A stretch of 64,000 bases of DNA from Acanthopleura granulata. Its lineage: Eukaryota; Mollusca; Polyplacophora; Chitonida; Chitonidae. The notes beneath the pieces are model-generated. The model was not told the origin of the DNA, ran no database searches, and was given only the letters and a program-made list of their open reading frames with translations. Both the position numbers and the translations under genes were made by a program. This document shows, piece by piece, positions 30,301 to 34,666 of the stretch. Position 1 is the first letter of the stretch; every line of letters begins with the position of its first letter. The stretch is taken from NCBI GenBank assembly GCA_016165875.1, contig JABBOT010000013.1:13592014-13656013 (forward strand), given 5' to 3'.

Positions 30301-33300
30301 AGTCGAAGTCATGCAGGCTCCCTCACCAGTCGTTTGTGGGAGGACCCGCCAACAACCTGTGGATGGTCGTGGGTTTCCCTCGGGCTCAGCCAGGTTTTCT
30401 CCCACCATAATGATGGCCGCCGCTGTATAAGCGGAATATTTTTGCGTAAAACACCAATCAAATCAAGTGAAATCAGATCCAAAGTTTTCAGATATATTCA
30501 CACTTTTAGGCATTCTTACATTGTAAAAAAAGGTGTTTCCTGCAAAACAAAGTCTTTCAATTATATAGAAAAATGAATATATGGTCTTTACATGTATGCT
30601 ACATCTGTACATTTTTAGCCTGTGGAATACGCCCATTGAAAGACCCTGAATTTTATTCATCGGCCCTGAACATGTCTAACCAAATCACGCCATCTCCACG
30701 GCCTTCAGTGATGGAGGAGTGGCCCTGGCACGTGGATATCACCAAGTTCGACATAAGTCGGTGTTCAGGAGTGTTCATCTCCCCTGAATGGGTCCTGGTG
30801 GATGCTGGGTGTTTAAGGAGTCCTATGTAAGTCACCCTGTATTTATGCACCAGGTGTGTATGGAAAGTCCTACGAGAACATGACATTCGTAAATAAACAG
30901 CAAGGCGGCACATTTCTGGCCTAAACAAGTGAGTTCCAAGAACTTGTGTTGTAACGCTCCTTTATTGTCCACCAGTGATACCTAAATGTCGGATTTGACT
31001 TTCAGATCCAAGCTGTGTGAAAATACATCATTGTCTGGTTTTATCCTGCAGAAAAGTTAGGCCTAGCCGAATTTTTTATCATGCTGGACTTTATACTATT
31101 AGGTGTACTAATATCGGTACAATACGGACTTTGCCGCCTTTCCCATGCAAAAGTAGTAACAATATGGAGTTTTCAGCACTTCTTAGTGCAATCTAAGTAC
31201 ATGATGGACAATACGCAGTTTTCATTTGCTAATATACGTAAAATACAGACTTTGCAGTCTTTCATATGCTTATATACAATGTATTCATAGTATCGACTTT
31301 TCAGCACTGCGTATGATAATTCAGATGCAGTATGAACTTTTTAGAACTGGGTGATAACATAGGTACACCATCAACTTTGCAGTTCTTGGGCCCTAATATA
31401 GGTAAAATATAGACTGTTTATTACTTTTTTGTGAAATGTAGGTACAAATTGGACCTTTATCCGTGATAATGTAGGTACACAGCTACAGTTGTCTGGAAGC
31501 AAATATAGATACAATATGAATATTTCTGTACTCCGTGTGTTAATATTCCATGTGTTAATGTAAGGAGAGCATAGAGTTTTCATTATTCCATGTGTGAACA
31601 TAGGTACAGTATGGAGTTTTCAATATTCCATGTGTTAACATAGGTACAGTATGGAGTTTTCAATATTCCACGTGTTAATGTAGGTACAGTATGGAGTTTT
31701 CAATATTCCATGTGTTAACATAGGTACAGTATGGAGTTTTCAATATTCCATGTGTTAACATAGGTACAGTATGGAGTTTTCAATATTCCATTTGTTAATG
31801 TAGGAACAATATGGAGTTTTAAATATTCCACGTGTTAATGTAGGTACAACATAGACTGTTCTGTATCCCGTGTGTTAATGTAGGTAAAGTGTGGATTTTT
31901 AAGTATTCTGTGTGTCAGTGTATTTACAGTTCATTACGGAATTTTCAGTTTTCGAGTTCTAATTTAGGTAAATATATCGACTTCTCAGTTTTATATGTGC
32001 TAAGTTATGTGCAGTGTTAGCTTCGCAGTATTACGTGCGTTGACCTAAGTTTATGGACGTTGCAATGTTACGTCTTCTGATGAAGGCTCAGTAATTTTAC
32101 ACCTGTGGGTATATAATGCTGTTTCTATTTTTTCAGGGCCTGGGCTCAAGGACCTGATCAAAGCATAAATGTAACCTTACCGCCGTTTAATTACATGTAC
32201 CAAAGTGATGTCGATAGGCAGCCTGTATTTTATTGGGCTGCGAATTTCCGTGTTGTGCACACCATTCCCGTTCCCAGCGAAGGTAATAGAGAGATGCTTC
32301 TCGTGCTGGTTGACTATGGCGACGGAACAGATCGTCACAATTTTCCAGCATGCCTGCCACGCGAAGCACAAACGGAACCTACCGAGTCGCGGATATGTTA
32401 TATACTGGGAGATCGAGACATGCTTGAAGGTGAATATGTGTGTGTGGAATGAAAGTAATTAAATATCTCCAATGTGGATTTTTTCGTTTATAAATAACAT
32501 AGGTTAGCATACAGCATATAGTGTTATGATGTACAAATTGAAAAATGAACACAAATAATACTTCTGGGGCATCGACTGTGTCCTAATGAATTCATAGTAA
32601 TTAAGTATGACTCATATGAGCCTTTCCGTTTAAATGCAACATAGAAAATTATAATGTACAGTTTGAAAAACGAGCATAAGTCACACTTCTGGGACTTTGA
32701 GGTCTGTCTTACTAATTTCGGGAAGGGTTCTTCTGTAAGTGTAGTTAATATTTTTGGCTTTAGCGAGGATTTTTCTATACTGTGTCTACATTCTGGATGT
32801 AGGAAATATTTAGTCAGCGCCTCTCCAGTCGTACGTGGGAAGTTCTACCAGCACGCTGCGGATAGTTGTGAGTTTTTCCCGGGCTCTGATGGTTTTACTC
32901 CCATCATAATGCTGGCGGCCATCATATAAGAGAAATATTCTCGAGTACGGCGTAAAACTCCAATCAATAAGTCAGTAAACAAATTGTCTTGCATTATTGT
33001 TTTGCATTATTGTTTTACTCTTGAGATGAAGATGATGTCTCTAATGAAGGGTAGGCCTATGTTTGACAGTTTACTCCAACAAGACTTATATAACTGAGTT
33101 ATATTTAACTGATGCACTACATTTGATTTATTTATTTGAGTGGGGTTTTACGCCGTGCCCAAAAATATTTCACCTACACGACGGCGGCCAGCATTATGGT
33201 GGGAGGAAACCGGGCACAGCCCGGAGGAAACTCACAACCGTCCGCAGGTTGCTTAATGTACTACATTTCACGCTTGTATTAATTTTGTCATCTCACTTAA

Positions 33301-34008
33301 CGTGATAAAACCTGGTACTCAGCGAACTACAAACACTTCACGTTTATAATAATATTGTAATATCATTCTTGCCATAAAATCTTCCAAATGTTGCACATGC
33401 ATTTTAAATAAGCTTACATTGTCATAACCATGTCATGCTGGCTTCCTCTCGGTCCGTGCGTGGGAAGGGTCTGCCAGCAACCTGAGGGTGGCCTTGGGTT
33501 TCCTCAGGGCTCTGTCCGGTTTCCTCCCACCATAATGTTGGCCGCCGTCGTATAAGTGAAATATTCTTGAGTACGGCGTAAAACACCAATCAAATCAATC
33601 CAATCATAACCATGACCAGGTTCATACTTCAGCTGTCACCTGCAATGCAGACTCATAAGATGCATACTCCACTGTTGGACACTATGGAACCAAGTTTCGT
33701 TATCAAATCGCAATCTTTCAGCTGCCACCCTCACTACACAGAGGGAAATTGCTGTCCCATTCTTGAAGAACCTGACTTACCACAGAAACGAGGTGGACCC
33801 TAACAGCAAGGTACTGTACGACAGCACCCTACCAATCCTAGACGTCGTCGCGTTTGTCAAAACCGCTTCAGACGAAAACACCGCATCCAGTCTTAAAAGC
33901 GAAAATGGTGCAAATCCGGAAGAACTGCGATCACCTTTCGTCCTCAAAGTTTACGGAAAGGCTTCAGATGATTGGGAATGTAGAATTAATTACATAATAT
34001 CATTCTAG
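205..34008 (+). CDS. Block 1: large multi-exon mosaic gene, enteropeptidase-like modules (5' end outside window)
   Basis: This is the span of about 30 spliced exons listed separately below. Domain order is trypsin-like (inactive), LDLa, MAM, LDLa, MAM, LDLa, SRCR x4, LDLa x2, SRCR (4-Cys type), trypsin-like (inactive, truncated). All exon joins keep frame: modules begin and end in phase 1, and SRCR and trypsin-like domains have internal phase 2 or 0 introns. The LDLa-SRCR-trypsin ending matches the known architecture of enteropeptidase (TMPRSS15), which also carries MAM and LDLa repeats. The product should be extracellular, with many disulfides. The first exon in the window opens at a splice acceptor, so upstream exons are missing. 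The last exon ends with TAG at 34006. I infer a secreted or cell-surface binding protein, not an active protease. Confidence 0.75.
389..1468 (+). other. Intron 1 of the visible gene
   Basis: This 1.1-kb intron is AT-rich and I see no module or recognised repeat in it. It ends in a T-rich tract and TTTACAG before 1469. Confidence 0.6.
1469..1734 (+). CDS. Trypsin-like domain 1, exon 2 (phase 2-1)
   Basis: This is the middle of the trypsin-like domain. [12 protein letters not shown] aligns with the family DIALLKL strand but carries Ser where the catalytic Asp should be. It is followed by HIRPVCLPE, whose cysteine is the partner of the linker cysteine, and by NQCVTTGWE, the conserved C-x-x-x-GWG region. 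The structural cysteines are kept while the catalytic residue is lost, which suggests a folded pseudoprotease. The donor is GTAATT at 1735. Confidence 0.8.
1735..2180 (+). other. Intron
   Basis: The intron is AT-rich with no recognised module. It ends in a long T-tract and GCAG. Confidence 0.6.
2181..2326 (+). CDS. Trypsin-like domain 1, exon 3 (phase 1-0)
   Basis: The exon encodes the region between the GWG strand and the active-site serine loop. It carries [18 protein letters not shown] and NVSQCG, which supply the three cysteines expected here in trypsin-like folds (positions 168, 182 and 191 in chymotrypsin numbering, by eye). The donor GTATTT is weak but gives the phase needed by the next exon. 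No ATG-based open frame covers the join, so the assignment rests on family alignment. Confidence 0.7.
2327..3160 (+). other. Intron
   Basis: This intron of about 830 bp holds no module that I can recognise. It ends in CTCGTAG. Confidence 0.55.
3161..3317 (+). CDS. Trypsin-like domain 1, exon 4 (phase 0-1)
   Basis: The exon encodes the C-terminal part of the domain. EWSAGILVC stands in for the family GDSGGPLVC, so the serine position is kept but the preceding Asp and the oxyanion glycines are changed. Next come [24 protein letters not shown] and FADWIKNVT, matching the family VGI-x-S, C-x-x-VYTRV and FLDWI segments. His and Asp of the triad are lost upstream and only the Ser position remains, so catalysis is not expected. 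The donor is GTAAAT at 3318. Confidence 0.75.
3373..3484 (+). mobile_element. SINE family A, 3' tail
   Basis: This is a truncated copy. It carries the tail block CATAATGCTGGCCGCCGTCG, then the GTATAAGTGAA and GAGTACGGCGTAAAACACCA motifs, and a (TAAA)n end. Confidence 0.85.
3655..3756 (+). CDS. LDLa module 1 (phase 1-1)
   Basis: This is one complete LDL-receptor class A repeat. It has six cysteines (ECPFSC, GKC, LMC, NDC, AIC) and the acidic calcium site NDC-PGGEDE in place of the usual DC-xDGSDE. The acceptor is TTTTTCAG and the donor GTGAGC. The module follows the inactive trypsin-like domain. Confidence 0.88.
3757..4506 (+). other. Intron
   Basis: The intron is A-rich on the + strand (3910-4200) and contains no recognised module. 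The long minus-strand frame here is hydrophobic low complexity and is not accepted as a gene. Confidence 0.55.
4507..4671 (+). CDS. MAM domain 1, exon a (phase 1-1)
   Basis: This is the N-terminal third of a MAM domain. [15 protein letters not shown] is the family C-x-FE-x(n)-CGY signature, followed by SVWSWGSFS for the W-x-x motif. The acceptor is TCCCCAG and the donor GTAAGC. It pairs with the exon at 5734. Confidence 0.88.
4724..4910 (+). mobile_element. SINE family A, 5'-truncated
   Basis: The copy is diverged. It shows CAGCTCATGCTGGCTT, CCGGCCGTGTGGG and the tail GCCGCCGTTGTATGAGTGAA, ending in AATAAATA. Confidence 0.75.
4911..5733 (+). other. Intron
   Basis: I see no module here. A phrase near 5196-5235 (GGTCAACAGGCTAAAATAG, TTTCCCAGTAGAGCTAATTC) recurs near 61870-61925, so part of this intron is an interspersed repeat of unknown type. 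Confidence 0.4.
5734..6078 (+). CDS. MAM domain 1, exon b (phase 1-1)
   Basis: This is the C-terminal two thirds of MAM 1. It opens [10 protein letters not shown] and contains [13 protein letters not shown] (family CLxFxYxM), [12 protein letters not shown] and [20 protein letters not shown], ending EGEC. The VAIDDV-x(n)-C ending is diagnostic for MAM. The donor is GTAAGT at 6079. Confidence 0.9.
6079..6490 (+). other. Intron, 5' part
   Basis: No module or clear repeat is seen before the interspersed element that starts near 6491. Confidence 0.5.
6491..6780 (-). mobile_element. Unclassified interspersed element, copy 1
   Basis: This segment is the reverse complement of 17037-17251. Shared parts include GCACGAATTC plus GAACATGAAAACAGAGG, a GC-rich core GGGGCCGACAGGGC, and the far end CACATCAGTGGACTCATTCA. 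Copy 1 carries extra AT-rich sequence. It ends only about 35 bp before the LDLa exon at 6818. Confidence 0.7.
6818..6928 (+). CDS. LDLa module 2 (phase 1-1)
   Basis: A complete LDLa repeat: [30 protein letters not shown]. It has six cysteines and the acidic DESDE calcium site. The acceptor is TTTACAG and the donor GTAAGT. There is no ATG in frame, so the exon was found by motif. Confidence 0.92.
7082..7172 (+). repeat. 30-bp tandem repeat, 3 copies
   Basis: The unit resembles GTGTGCAGATCCCCATGCAG followed by AACAGACAAA. It is purely intronic. Confidence 0.85.
7643..7795 (+). CDS. MAM domain 2, exon a (phase 1-1)
   Basis: This is a MAM N-terminal segment: [19 protein letters not shown], then [11 protein letters not shown]. 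The cysteine pair and the W-containing strand match the family. The donor is GTGAGA at 7796. The intron before it (6929-7642) holds the 30-bp repeat at 7082 and nothing else recognised. Confidence 0.9.
7880..7995 (+). mobile_element. SINE family A, strongly diverged tail
   Basis: CCATAATGCTGGCCAC and ATAAGTGAAATGTTATTGAG are recognisable while the rest has decayed. Confidence 0.55.
8046..8157 (+). mobile_element. SINE family A fragment
   Basis: The copy shows GAGCTCGTGCTGGCTTCCCC, CCATAATGTTGGCCGCCGTC and AGAAGTGAAATTT. It lies directly 3' of another decayed copy. Confidence 0.7.
8222..8578 (+). CDS. MAM domain 2, exon b (phase 1-1)
   Basis: This is the C-terminal part of MAM 2. It opens [13 protein letters not shown] and carries [32 protein letters not shown] and the closing [14 protein letters not shown]. 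Length and all MAM landmarks are normal. The acceptor is CCCGGCAG and the donor GTAAGA. Confidence 0.92.
8579..9256 (+). other. Intron
   Basis: The intron contains no module or clear repeat that I can support. Confidence 0.5.
9257..9373 (+). CDS. LDLa module 3 (phase 1-1)
   Basis: A complete LDLa repeat: [33 protein letters not shown]. The start is ambiguous. CAG acceptors at 9254-9256 and 9260-9262 both give phase 1 and differ only by two residues (GP). The donor GTGGGT at 9374 is slightly unusual. Confidence 0.88.
9430..9620 (+). repeat. Two-copy tandem duplication
   Basis: The phrase TTTGGGTCTGT, then GCTTCAAATATGGTCTGATT and ATGATAAATATTT, occurs at about 9462-9517 and again at about 9560-9615. 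It is intronic. Confidence 0.8.
9621..10206 (+). other. Intron, 3' part
   Basis: AT-rich sequence with no recognised module. Confidence 0.5.
10207..10357 (+). CDS. SRCR domain 1, exon a (phase 1-2)
   Basis: This is the first half of a scavenger receptor cysteine-rich domain: [27 protein letters not shown] and VVCKMLNLK. The intron after the C-x-MLG-like motif is the usual SRCR split. The acceptor is CCACAG and the donor GTAAGT. It pairs with 13945. Confidence 0.92.
10358..11469 (+). other. Large intron, 5' part
   Basis: I see no module. A GTTTCGATCCCATGAGC phrase near 10997 looks like a decayed tRNA-type box B but cannot be extended. Confidence 0.4.
11470..11734 (+). mobile_element. SINE family A, near full length with tRNA-like head
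   Basis: This is a good reference copy. The head GGCCTCCGTGACTCAATCGG and TTAGCGCG resembles tRNA box A, and TGAGTTCAAGACCAG resembles box B. The body (CCGGCCGTACGTGGGAAGGT, CCTGCGGATGGTCGTGGG) and the tail GTAGGTGAAATATTCTTGAG follow, with a short (TAAA)n end. RNA polymerase III origin is inferred. Confidence 0.9.
12267..12364 (-). mobile_element. SINE family A, 3' part, reversed
   Basis: The tail appears in reverse: TATTTATTTATTTGGTGTTT, then AAGAATATTTCGCCTACACC. Confidence 0.8.
12440..12795 (+). repeat. Minisatellite, about 49-bp unit, about 7 copies
   Basis: The unit is like GGTAAATCCATTGTAATAGA, then TCCCAGCTGTATTCAGGAAG. It is intronic and away from exon borders. Confidence 0.9.
12796..13494 (+). 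other. Large intron, 3' part
   Basis: Open frames here show no domain and look spurious. Nothing else is recognised. Confidence 0.4.
13495..13692 (-). mobile_element. Possible tRNA-derived SINE of another family
   Basis: On the minus strand, TTTAGCTCAGTTGGTAGAGC (from about 13689 downward) is a near-perfect tRNA box A, followed by GACTTCAAATC as a weak box B. The anticodon stem does not pair well, so I call it a SINE head or tRNA relic and not a functional tRNA gene. Confidence 0.45.
13945..14126 (+). CDS. SRCR domain 1, exon b (phase 2-1)
   Basis: This is the second half of SRCR 1: [36 protein letters not shown]. With exon a it gives six cysteines, as in group A type SRCR. The acceptor is TTTTTCAG and the donor GTAAGT. 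Confidence 0.9.
14127..14959 (+). other. Intron
   Basis: AT-rich intron with no recognised module or repeat. Confidence 0.5.
14960..15122 (+). CDS. SRCR domain 2, exon a (phase 1-2)
   Basis: [30 protein letters not shown] and [11 protein letters not shown] give a textbook SRCR first half. The donor is GTGAGT at 15123. It pairs with 17423 across a 2.3-kb intron. Confidence 0.93.
15123..15861 (+). other. Intron, 5' part
   Basis: A segment near 15540-15600 (GACAAGTTACTGAGGAACTT, CCCCACGTGA) recurs near 46460-46505, so a diverged interspersed repeat is present. No module is seen. Confidence 0.4.
15862..16032 (+). mobile_element. SINE family A, 5'-truncated
   Basis: The copy has CCGGCCGTACGTGGGAAGGC, CCTGCGGATGGTCGTGGG, a damaged tail core and GAGTACGGCGTTAAACACCA. 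Confidence 0.85.
16033..17036 (+). other. Intron, middle
   Basis: Only a SINE-A tail scrap is recognised (about 16767-16806, CAGTATGGCGTTAAACAG). Nothing else is supported. Confidence 0.4.
17037..17251 (+). mobile_element. Unclassified interspersed element, copy 2
   Basis: This is the forward copy of the element at 6491-6780. It runs from TATAAAGACCGTGAGTGAGT through TGACGTCACCATGACGTCAC and GGCCCTGTCGGCC to TTTTGAATTCGTGC. No open frame is seen, so it is non-autonomous. Confidence 0.7.
17423..17616 (+). CDS. SRCR domain 2, exon b (phase 2-1)
   Basis: [40 protein letters not shown] gives the SRCR second half with the W-DDV-C and H-DVGV-C motifs. It adds four cysteines to the two in exon a. 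The donor is GTACGT at 17617. Confidence 0.95.
17930..18372 (+). repeat. Duplicated intron block, copy 1
   Basis: This block is closely similar over its length to 20867-21301, with GGTATAAAAACACTAAAAAA at the start and CAATTAGTGTTTTTATAC at the end. It could be a segmental duplication that came with SRCR exon duplication, or a mobile element. Confidence 0.85.
18373..18818 (+). other. Intron remainder
   Basis: A pseudo-exon at 18381-18438 has acceptor- and donor-like borders but no domain similarity. Nothing else is recognised. Confidence 0.4.
18819..18981 (+). CDS. SRCR domain 3, exon a (phase 1-2)
   Basis: [29 protein letters not shown] and [11 protein letters not shown] give a clear SRCR first half. 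The acceptor is TTTTTACAG and the donor GTATGA. It joins in phase to 21543 and could also join in phase to the relic at 20707. Confidence 0.93.
18982..20706 (+). other. Long intron
   Basis: No module is seen over this 1.7-kb stretch. Around 20469-20550, GTGGTAGAGTAGGAC and GAGTTCGAACTCC resemble a decayed tRNA-type head (box A and box B) and probably mark an old SINE. Confidence 0.4.
20707..20836 (+). pseudogene. Degenerate SRCR second-half exon (candidate relic)
   Basis: After TTTAG, a phase-2 frame reads [34 protein letters not shown]. This recalls the SRCR pattern W-DDV-C seen at 17423 and 21543, but later cysteines are missing or displaced (YTCIAVS, then a stop). The possible donor GTAACA leaves phase 0, which does not fit any downstream exon. 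I read it as a decayed duplicate of an SRCR exon b, or chance. Confidence 0.35.
20867..21301 (+). repeat. Duplicated intron block, copy 2
   Basis: Second copy of the block at 17930-18372. It shares CACATAAAACTGTATTCCAT, CAGCTGGAATGCAGGTACTA and GCACACTTCAGAGATACAGC-like phrases. Confidence 0.85.
21543..21697 (+). CDS. SRCR domain 3, exon b (phase 2-1)
   Basis: [45 protein letters not shown] give the SRCR second half with all expected cysteines. The acceptor is TTTTCAG and the donor GTGAAT at 21698. Confidence 0.93.
21939..22101 (+). CDS. SRCR domain 4, exon a (phase 1-2)
   Basis: [27 protein letters not shown] and LICSMFGYT give a diverged but clear SRCR first half. It lies only 240 bp after the previous module. 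The donor is GTAAGT at 22102. Confidence 0.85.
22102..22689 (+). other. Intron, 5' part
   Basis: Contains short A-rich and ACA-rich simple stretches (22300-22320, 22450-22475). A box B-like GAGATTCGAGTCC at about 22638 may be a decayed tRNA-type head just 5' of a SINE. Confidence 0.4.
22690..22940 (+). mobile_element. SINE family A
   Basis: The copy has ATGCGGTCCCTGTGAATTCA, CAGCTCATGCTGGTTTCC and GCCGCCGTCGTATAAGTGAA. The end motif is duplicated (two GGCGTAAAACAC-like units) before AAATAAATAAATAAATAAG. Confidence 0.88.
23081..23235 (+). CDS. SRCR domain 4, exon b (phase 2-1), diverged
   Basis: [41 protein letters not shown]. It keeps four cysteines in SRCR-like spacing but lacks the W-DDV motif, so this half is diverged. 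Phase and position make it the partner of 21939. The donor is GTAAGT at 23236. Confidence 0.75.
23290..23660 (+). mobile_element. SINE family A with long tetranucleotide tail
   Basis: The SINE body (CGCACGTGGGAAGGGC, CTGGCCGCCGTGGTGGAAGT) runs into a compound (TAAA)n, (CAAA)n, (TAAA)n, (TTAA)n microsatellite at about 23503-23659. The repetitive open frame read from the minus strand here is an artefact of it. Confidence 0.9.
23661..24050 (+). repeat. Unclassified element with internal inverted repeat
   Basis: ATCTAATCGTAGCAAATTCC (about 23848) is the reverse complement of GGAATTTGTTACGATTAGAG (about 23995), with a loop of roughly 100 bases. Downstream, AATAAAATACTG is followed by an A-run at 24038-24047, which looks like a retroposed 3' end. 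Its identity is unknown. Confidence 0.5.
24241..24492 (+). mobile_element. SINE family A, full length
   Basis: Starts after a G-run with CTCCGTGGCTCAGTCGATTA (box A-like) and TGAGTTCAAGACCAG (box B-like). The body and tail GCCGCCGTCGTATAAGTGAA are well kept. Head bases between the boxes are partly deleted relative to 11470. Confidence 0.92.
24508..24825 (+). mobile_element. SINE family B, full length
   Basis: This is a second tRNA-derived family. The head CATGTGGCCTAGAGGTTGGG and GGGCGTTCGCCTC resembles box A, and CCCGGGTCGAATC resembles box B. The tail ATGACTGAAATATTGTTAAG, GACATAAAACCCCAAGCAC ends in CACTCACTC. An inverted copy lies at 49187-49516. Confidence 0.85.
24915..25040 (+). CDS. 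LDLa module 4 (phase 1-1)
   Basis: [38 protein letters not shown] gives six cysteines with a slightly long first loop. The calcium-site acidic residues are kept (D-x-D, TDE). The acceptor is CTACCAG and the donor GTAAGT. Confidence 0.93.
25041..25670 (+). other. Intron, 5' part
   Basis: An open frame at 25235-25528 shows no domain and no splice-compatible borders. Nothing is supported. Confidence 0.4.
25671..25825 (+). mobile_element. Short inverted-repeat element (MITE-like), copy 1
   Basis: The left end GCCCGCAAACAGGTGCCTGA and the right end AAAAGTCTTAGGCAGCTATT are imperfect inverted repeats. About 155 bp. Related copies lie at 27371 and 34511. Confidence 0.7.
26316..26426 (+). CDS. LDLa module 5 (phase 1-1)
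   Basis: [34 protein letters not shown] is a canonical LDLa with the perfect CADGSDE calcium motif. The acceptor is TCTCCCCAG and the donor GTGAGT. The rest of the intron before it (25826-26315) holds only a short (AATA)n tract near 25838. Confidence 0.95.
26752..26936 (+). repeat. Minisatellite, about 30-bp unit, about 6 copies
   Basis: The unit is like CTTGACATCTTGGTAAATGG, then CAGCT. It is intronic. Confidence 0.88.
26937..27370 (+). other. Intron segment
   Basis: GC-richer than its surroundings near 26950-27190, with short repeated phrases (CTCAAAGGAGGC, CTCAAAGGTGGC). No frame or element is recognised. Confidence 0.35.
27371..27532 (+). mobile_element. Short inverted-repeat element (MITE-like), copy 2
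   Basis: The left end AAGTCTGCAAATAGGGGCCT is matched by the right end AAGCACCTGTTTGCAGGCTT read in reverse. The interior contains CCAAAGGGGTGTTT, as in copy 1. Confidence 0.8.
27870..28020 (+). CDS. SRCR domain 5 (4-Cys type), exon a (phase 1-2)
   Basis: [32 protein letters not shown] resembles the SRCR that precedes the protease domain in enteropeptidase and other TMPRSS proteins (G-LV-V-x(n)-W-x-VC, C-x-LG). The donor is GTAAAC at 28021. It stands directly before a trypsin-like domain, as in that family. Confidence 0.75.
28021..28630 (+). other. Intron
   Basis: No module or clear repeat is seen. Overlapping short open frames near 28345-28585 have no domain. Confidence 0.45.
28631..28729 (+). 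CDS. SRCR domain 5, exon b (phase 2-2)
   Basis: [33 protein letters not shown]. The frame is set by phase 2 on both sides. It lacks cysteines, as expected for the middle of the short protease-associated SRCR. Support is the acceptor TTCATTTCAG, the donor GTGAGT and frame continuity, so confidence is moderate. Confidence 0.6.
28730..30022 (+). other. Intron with inverted-repeat segment
   Basis: At about 29053-29092, CGTTTTTCGTTATTCGAAG and CGTAATTCGGGTCCC are echoed in reverse at about 29233-29295 (GGGACCCGAATCACAGAAAA, GAATAACGAAAAACG). This suggests a foldback element of about 250 bp. An AT microsatellite lies near 28885. No module is seen. Confidence 0.45.
30023..30057 (+). CDS. SRCR domain 5, exon c (phase 2-1), 35 bp
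   Basis: This very small exon encodes [12 protein letters not shown] and supplies the last two cysteines of the SRCR. The acceptor is TTTATTTCAG and the donor GTAAAC. It restores phase 1 before the trypsin-like linker at 30619. Confidence 0.6.
30222..30465 (+). mobile_element. SINE family A, near full length
   Basis: Head TTTCGTGGCCCAGCGGCTTA, TGTGAGTTCAAGTCGAAG, body and tail GCCGCCGCTGTATAAGCGGA. Moderately diverged. It lies 5' of the trypsin-like exon at 30619. Confidence 0.88.
30619..30826 (+). CDS. Trypsin-like domain 2, exon 1 (phase 1-2)
   Basis: Opens [11 protein letters not shown] (linker cysteine), then [28 protein letters not shown]. The last motif replaces WVLTAAHC, with Gly at the catalytic His position. 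There is no IVGG activation motif. Layout and phase match exon 1 of the first trypsin-like domain. The acceptor is TTTTTAG and the donor GTAAGT. Confidence 0.82.
31080..32060 (+). repeat. Minisatellite, about 40-bp unit
   Basis: Units like TGTTAATGTAGGTACAGTAT, GGAGTTTTCAATATTCCA fill much of this intron. Copies at 31560-31860 are nearly identical, while the flanking ones are diverged, so the centre expanded recently. Confidence 0.9.
32137..32429 (+). CDS. Trypsin-like domain 2, exon 2 (phase 2-1)
   Basis: [14 protein letters not shown] stands at the catalytic Asp strand (Glu or none at the Asp position by eye), followed by FPACLPREA (linker partner cysteine) and [12 protein letters not shown] (family C-x-x-x-GWG). 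Strongly diverged but structurally in register. The acceptor is TTTTTTCAG and the donor GTGAAT. Confidence 0.72.
32430..32811 (+). other. Intron, 5' part
   Basis: Phrases near 32480-32560 recur at 32620-32690 (TTTCGTTTATAAATAACATA versus TTCCGTTTAAATGCAACATA), a diverged duplication. No module is seen. Confidence 0.4.
32812..32972 (+). mobile_element. SINE family A, 5'-truncated
   Basis: CTCCAGTCGTACGTGGGAAG, ATCATAATGCTGGCGGCCAT, GAGTACGGCGTAAAACTCCA. Confidence 0.82.
33124..33255 (-). mobile_element. SINE family A, reversed
   Basis: ATTTATTTATTTGAGTGGGG, CACGACGGCGGCCAGCATTA and AACCGTCCGCAGGTTGC read as the reverse complement of the family. Confidence 0.85.
33428..33606 (+). mobile_element. 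SINE family A, 5'-truncated
   Basis: TGTCATGCTGGCTTCCTCTC, GCCGCCGTCGTATAAGTGAA, with an end CAATCAAATCAATCCAATCA. It lies about 115 bp before the terminal exon at 33722. Confidence 0.88.
33722..34008 (+). CDS. Trypsin-like domain 2, terminal exon with stop
   Basis: The frame reads [20 protein letters not shown], later [28 protein letters not shown] and TAG at 34006-34008. Aligned by eye with domain 1 it covers exons 3 and 4 without an intron, and ends about 20 residues short of the usual FLDWI helix. Most structural cysteines of this half are absent. A GTACTG at 33804 sits where the intron would be in domain 1 and keeps phase 0, but the sequence beyond stays open and protease-like, so I treat it as exon. 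An ATTAAA at about 34087 could serve polyadenylation. Confidence 0.65.
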
Positions 34009-34510
34009 GCTAAGACGGGCTGCTGGGTGGGAAGTTTACATGAACCTGGGACATTTTGAGTTTAAACCATATATCGAAATGATAACATTAAAACACTTTC
34101 CAACCGCAATGATTCAACTGTGCTGCTCTTCACACAGGCTAAAAAAGTATTAACTGCAGTGTAATGGAAAATGAGTATCATTTCATTTTGACTTGTCCTC
34201 TGAACTGAGCACAAAGTATATAGATACTTATGTTTACAATTATCTTATTACTGAGAAGTTTACTGACTTATTGACTTGTTGCAGTGTTGCTATTATAAAG
34301 AGATTGTCTATGTTTACAGACAAGGCCTTTAACGTGAAGAATATGTACGCCTTGGCATGATTGTTTCCCCCCTTTCCCCCTTTTCAACGACTGTTTGCCA
34401 TGTAATTGCCTGATAGCTAACTATATTATATGTAATATGCTTATGGATCAATTGGCCCAATGCAATATAGATCGATCTCTTTATCATGCCACTTCAAGAC
34501 ATTATATAGC
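34009..34510 (+). other. Presumed 3' UTR/intergenic or intron
   Basis: Contains ATTAAA near 34087 and no module. If block 1 ends at 34008 this is its 3' flank. Confidence 0.4.
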
Positions 34511-34666
34511 AAGCCTGCAAATAGGTGCCTGACATTTTTGGAAACATCCCTTTGGACAAAGTCGTACGACCATGTTGTCGTTGTGTTTTATTACTGGACA
34601 AAGGTCGCTTGGAGCACTTTCACCAAACGGAGGTTTTCAAAAGTGTCAGGCACCTGTTTGCAGGCT
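34511..34666 (+). mobile_element. Short inverted-repeat element (MITE-like), copy 3
   Basis: This is the best copy. The left end AAGCCTGCAAATAGGTGCCT and the right end AGGCACCTGTTTGCAGGCT are near-perfect inverted repeats of about 30 bp, flanked by TATA-containing sequence on both sides. About 156 bp with no open frame. Confidence 0.85.

Noticed and set aside
33804..34008. Splicing at GTACTG (33804) to end the exon early
   Set aside because: The phase would fit, but the sequence beyond stays open for about 67 codons and keeps a protease-like SPFVL...WEC...IISF pattern. Kept as exon with the alternative noted.
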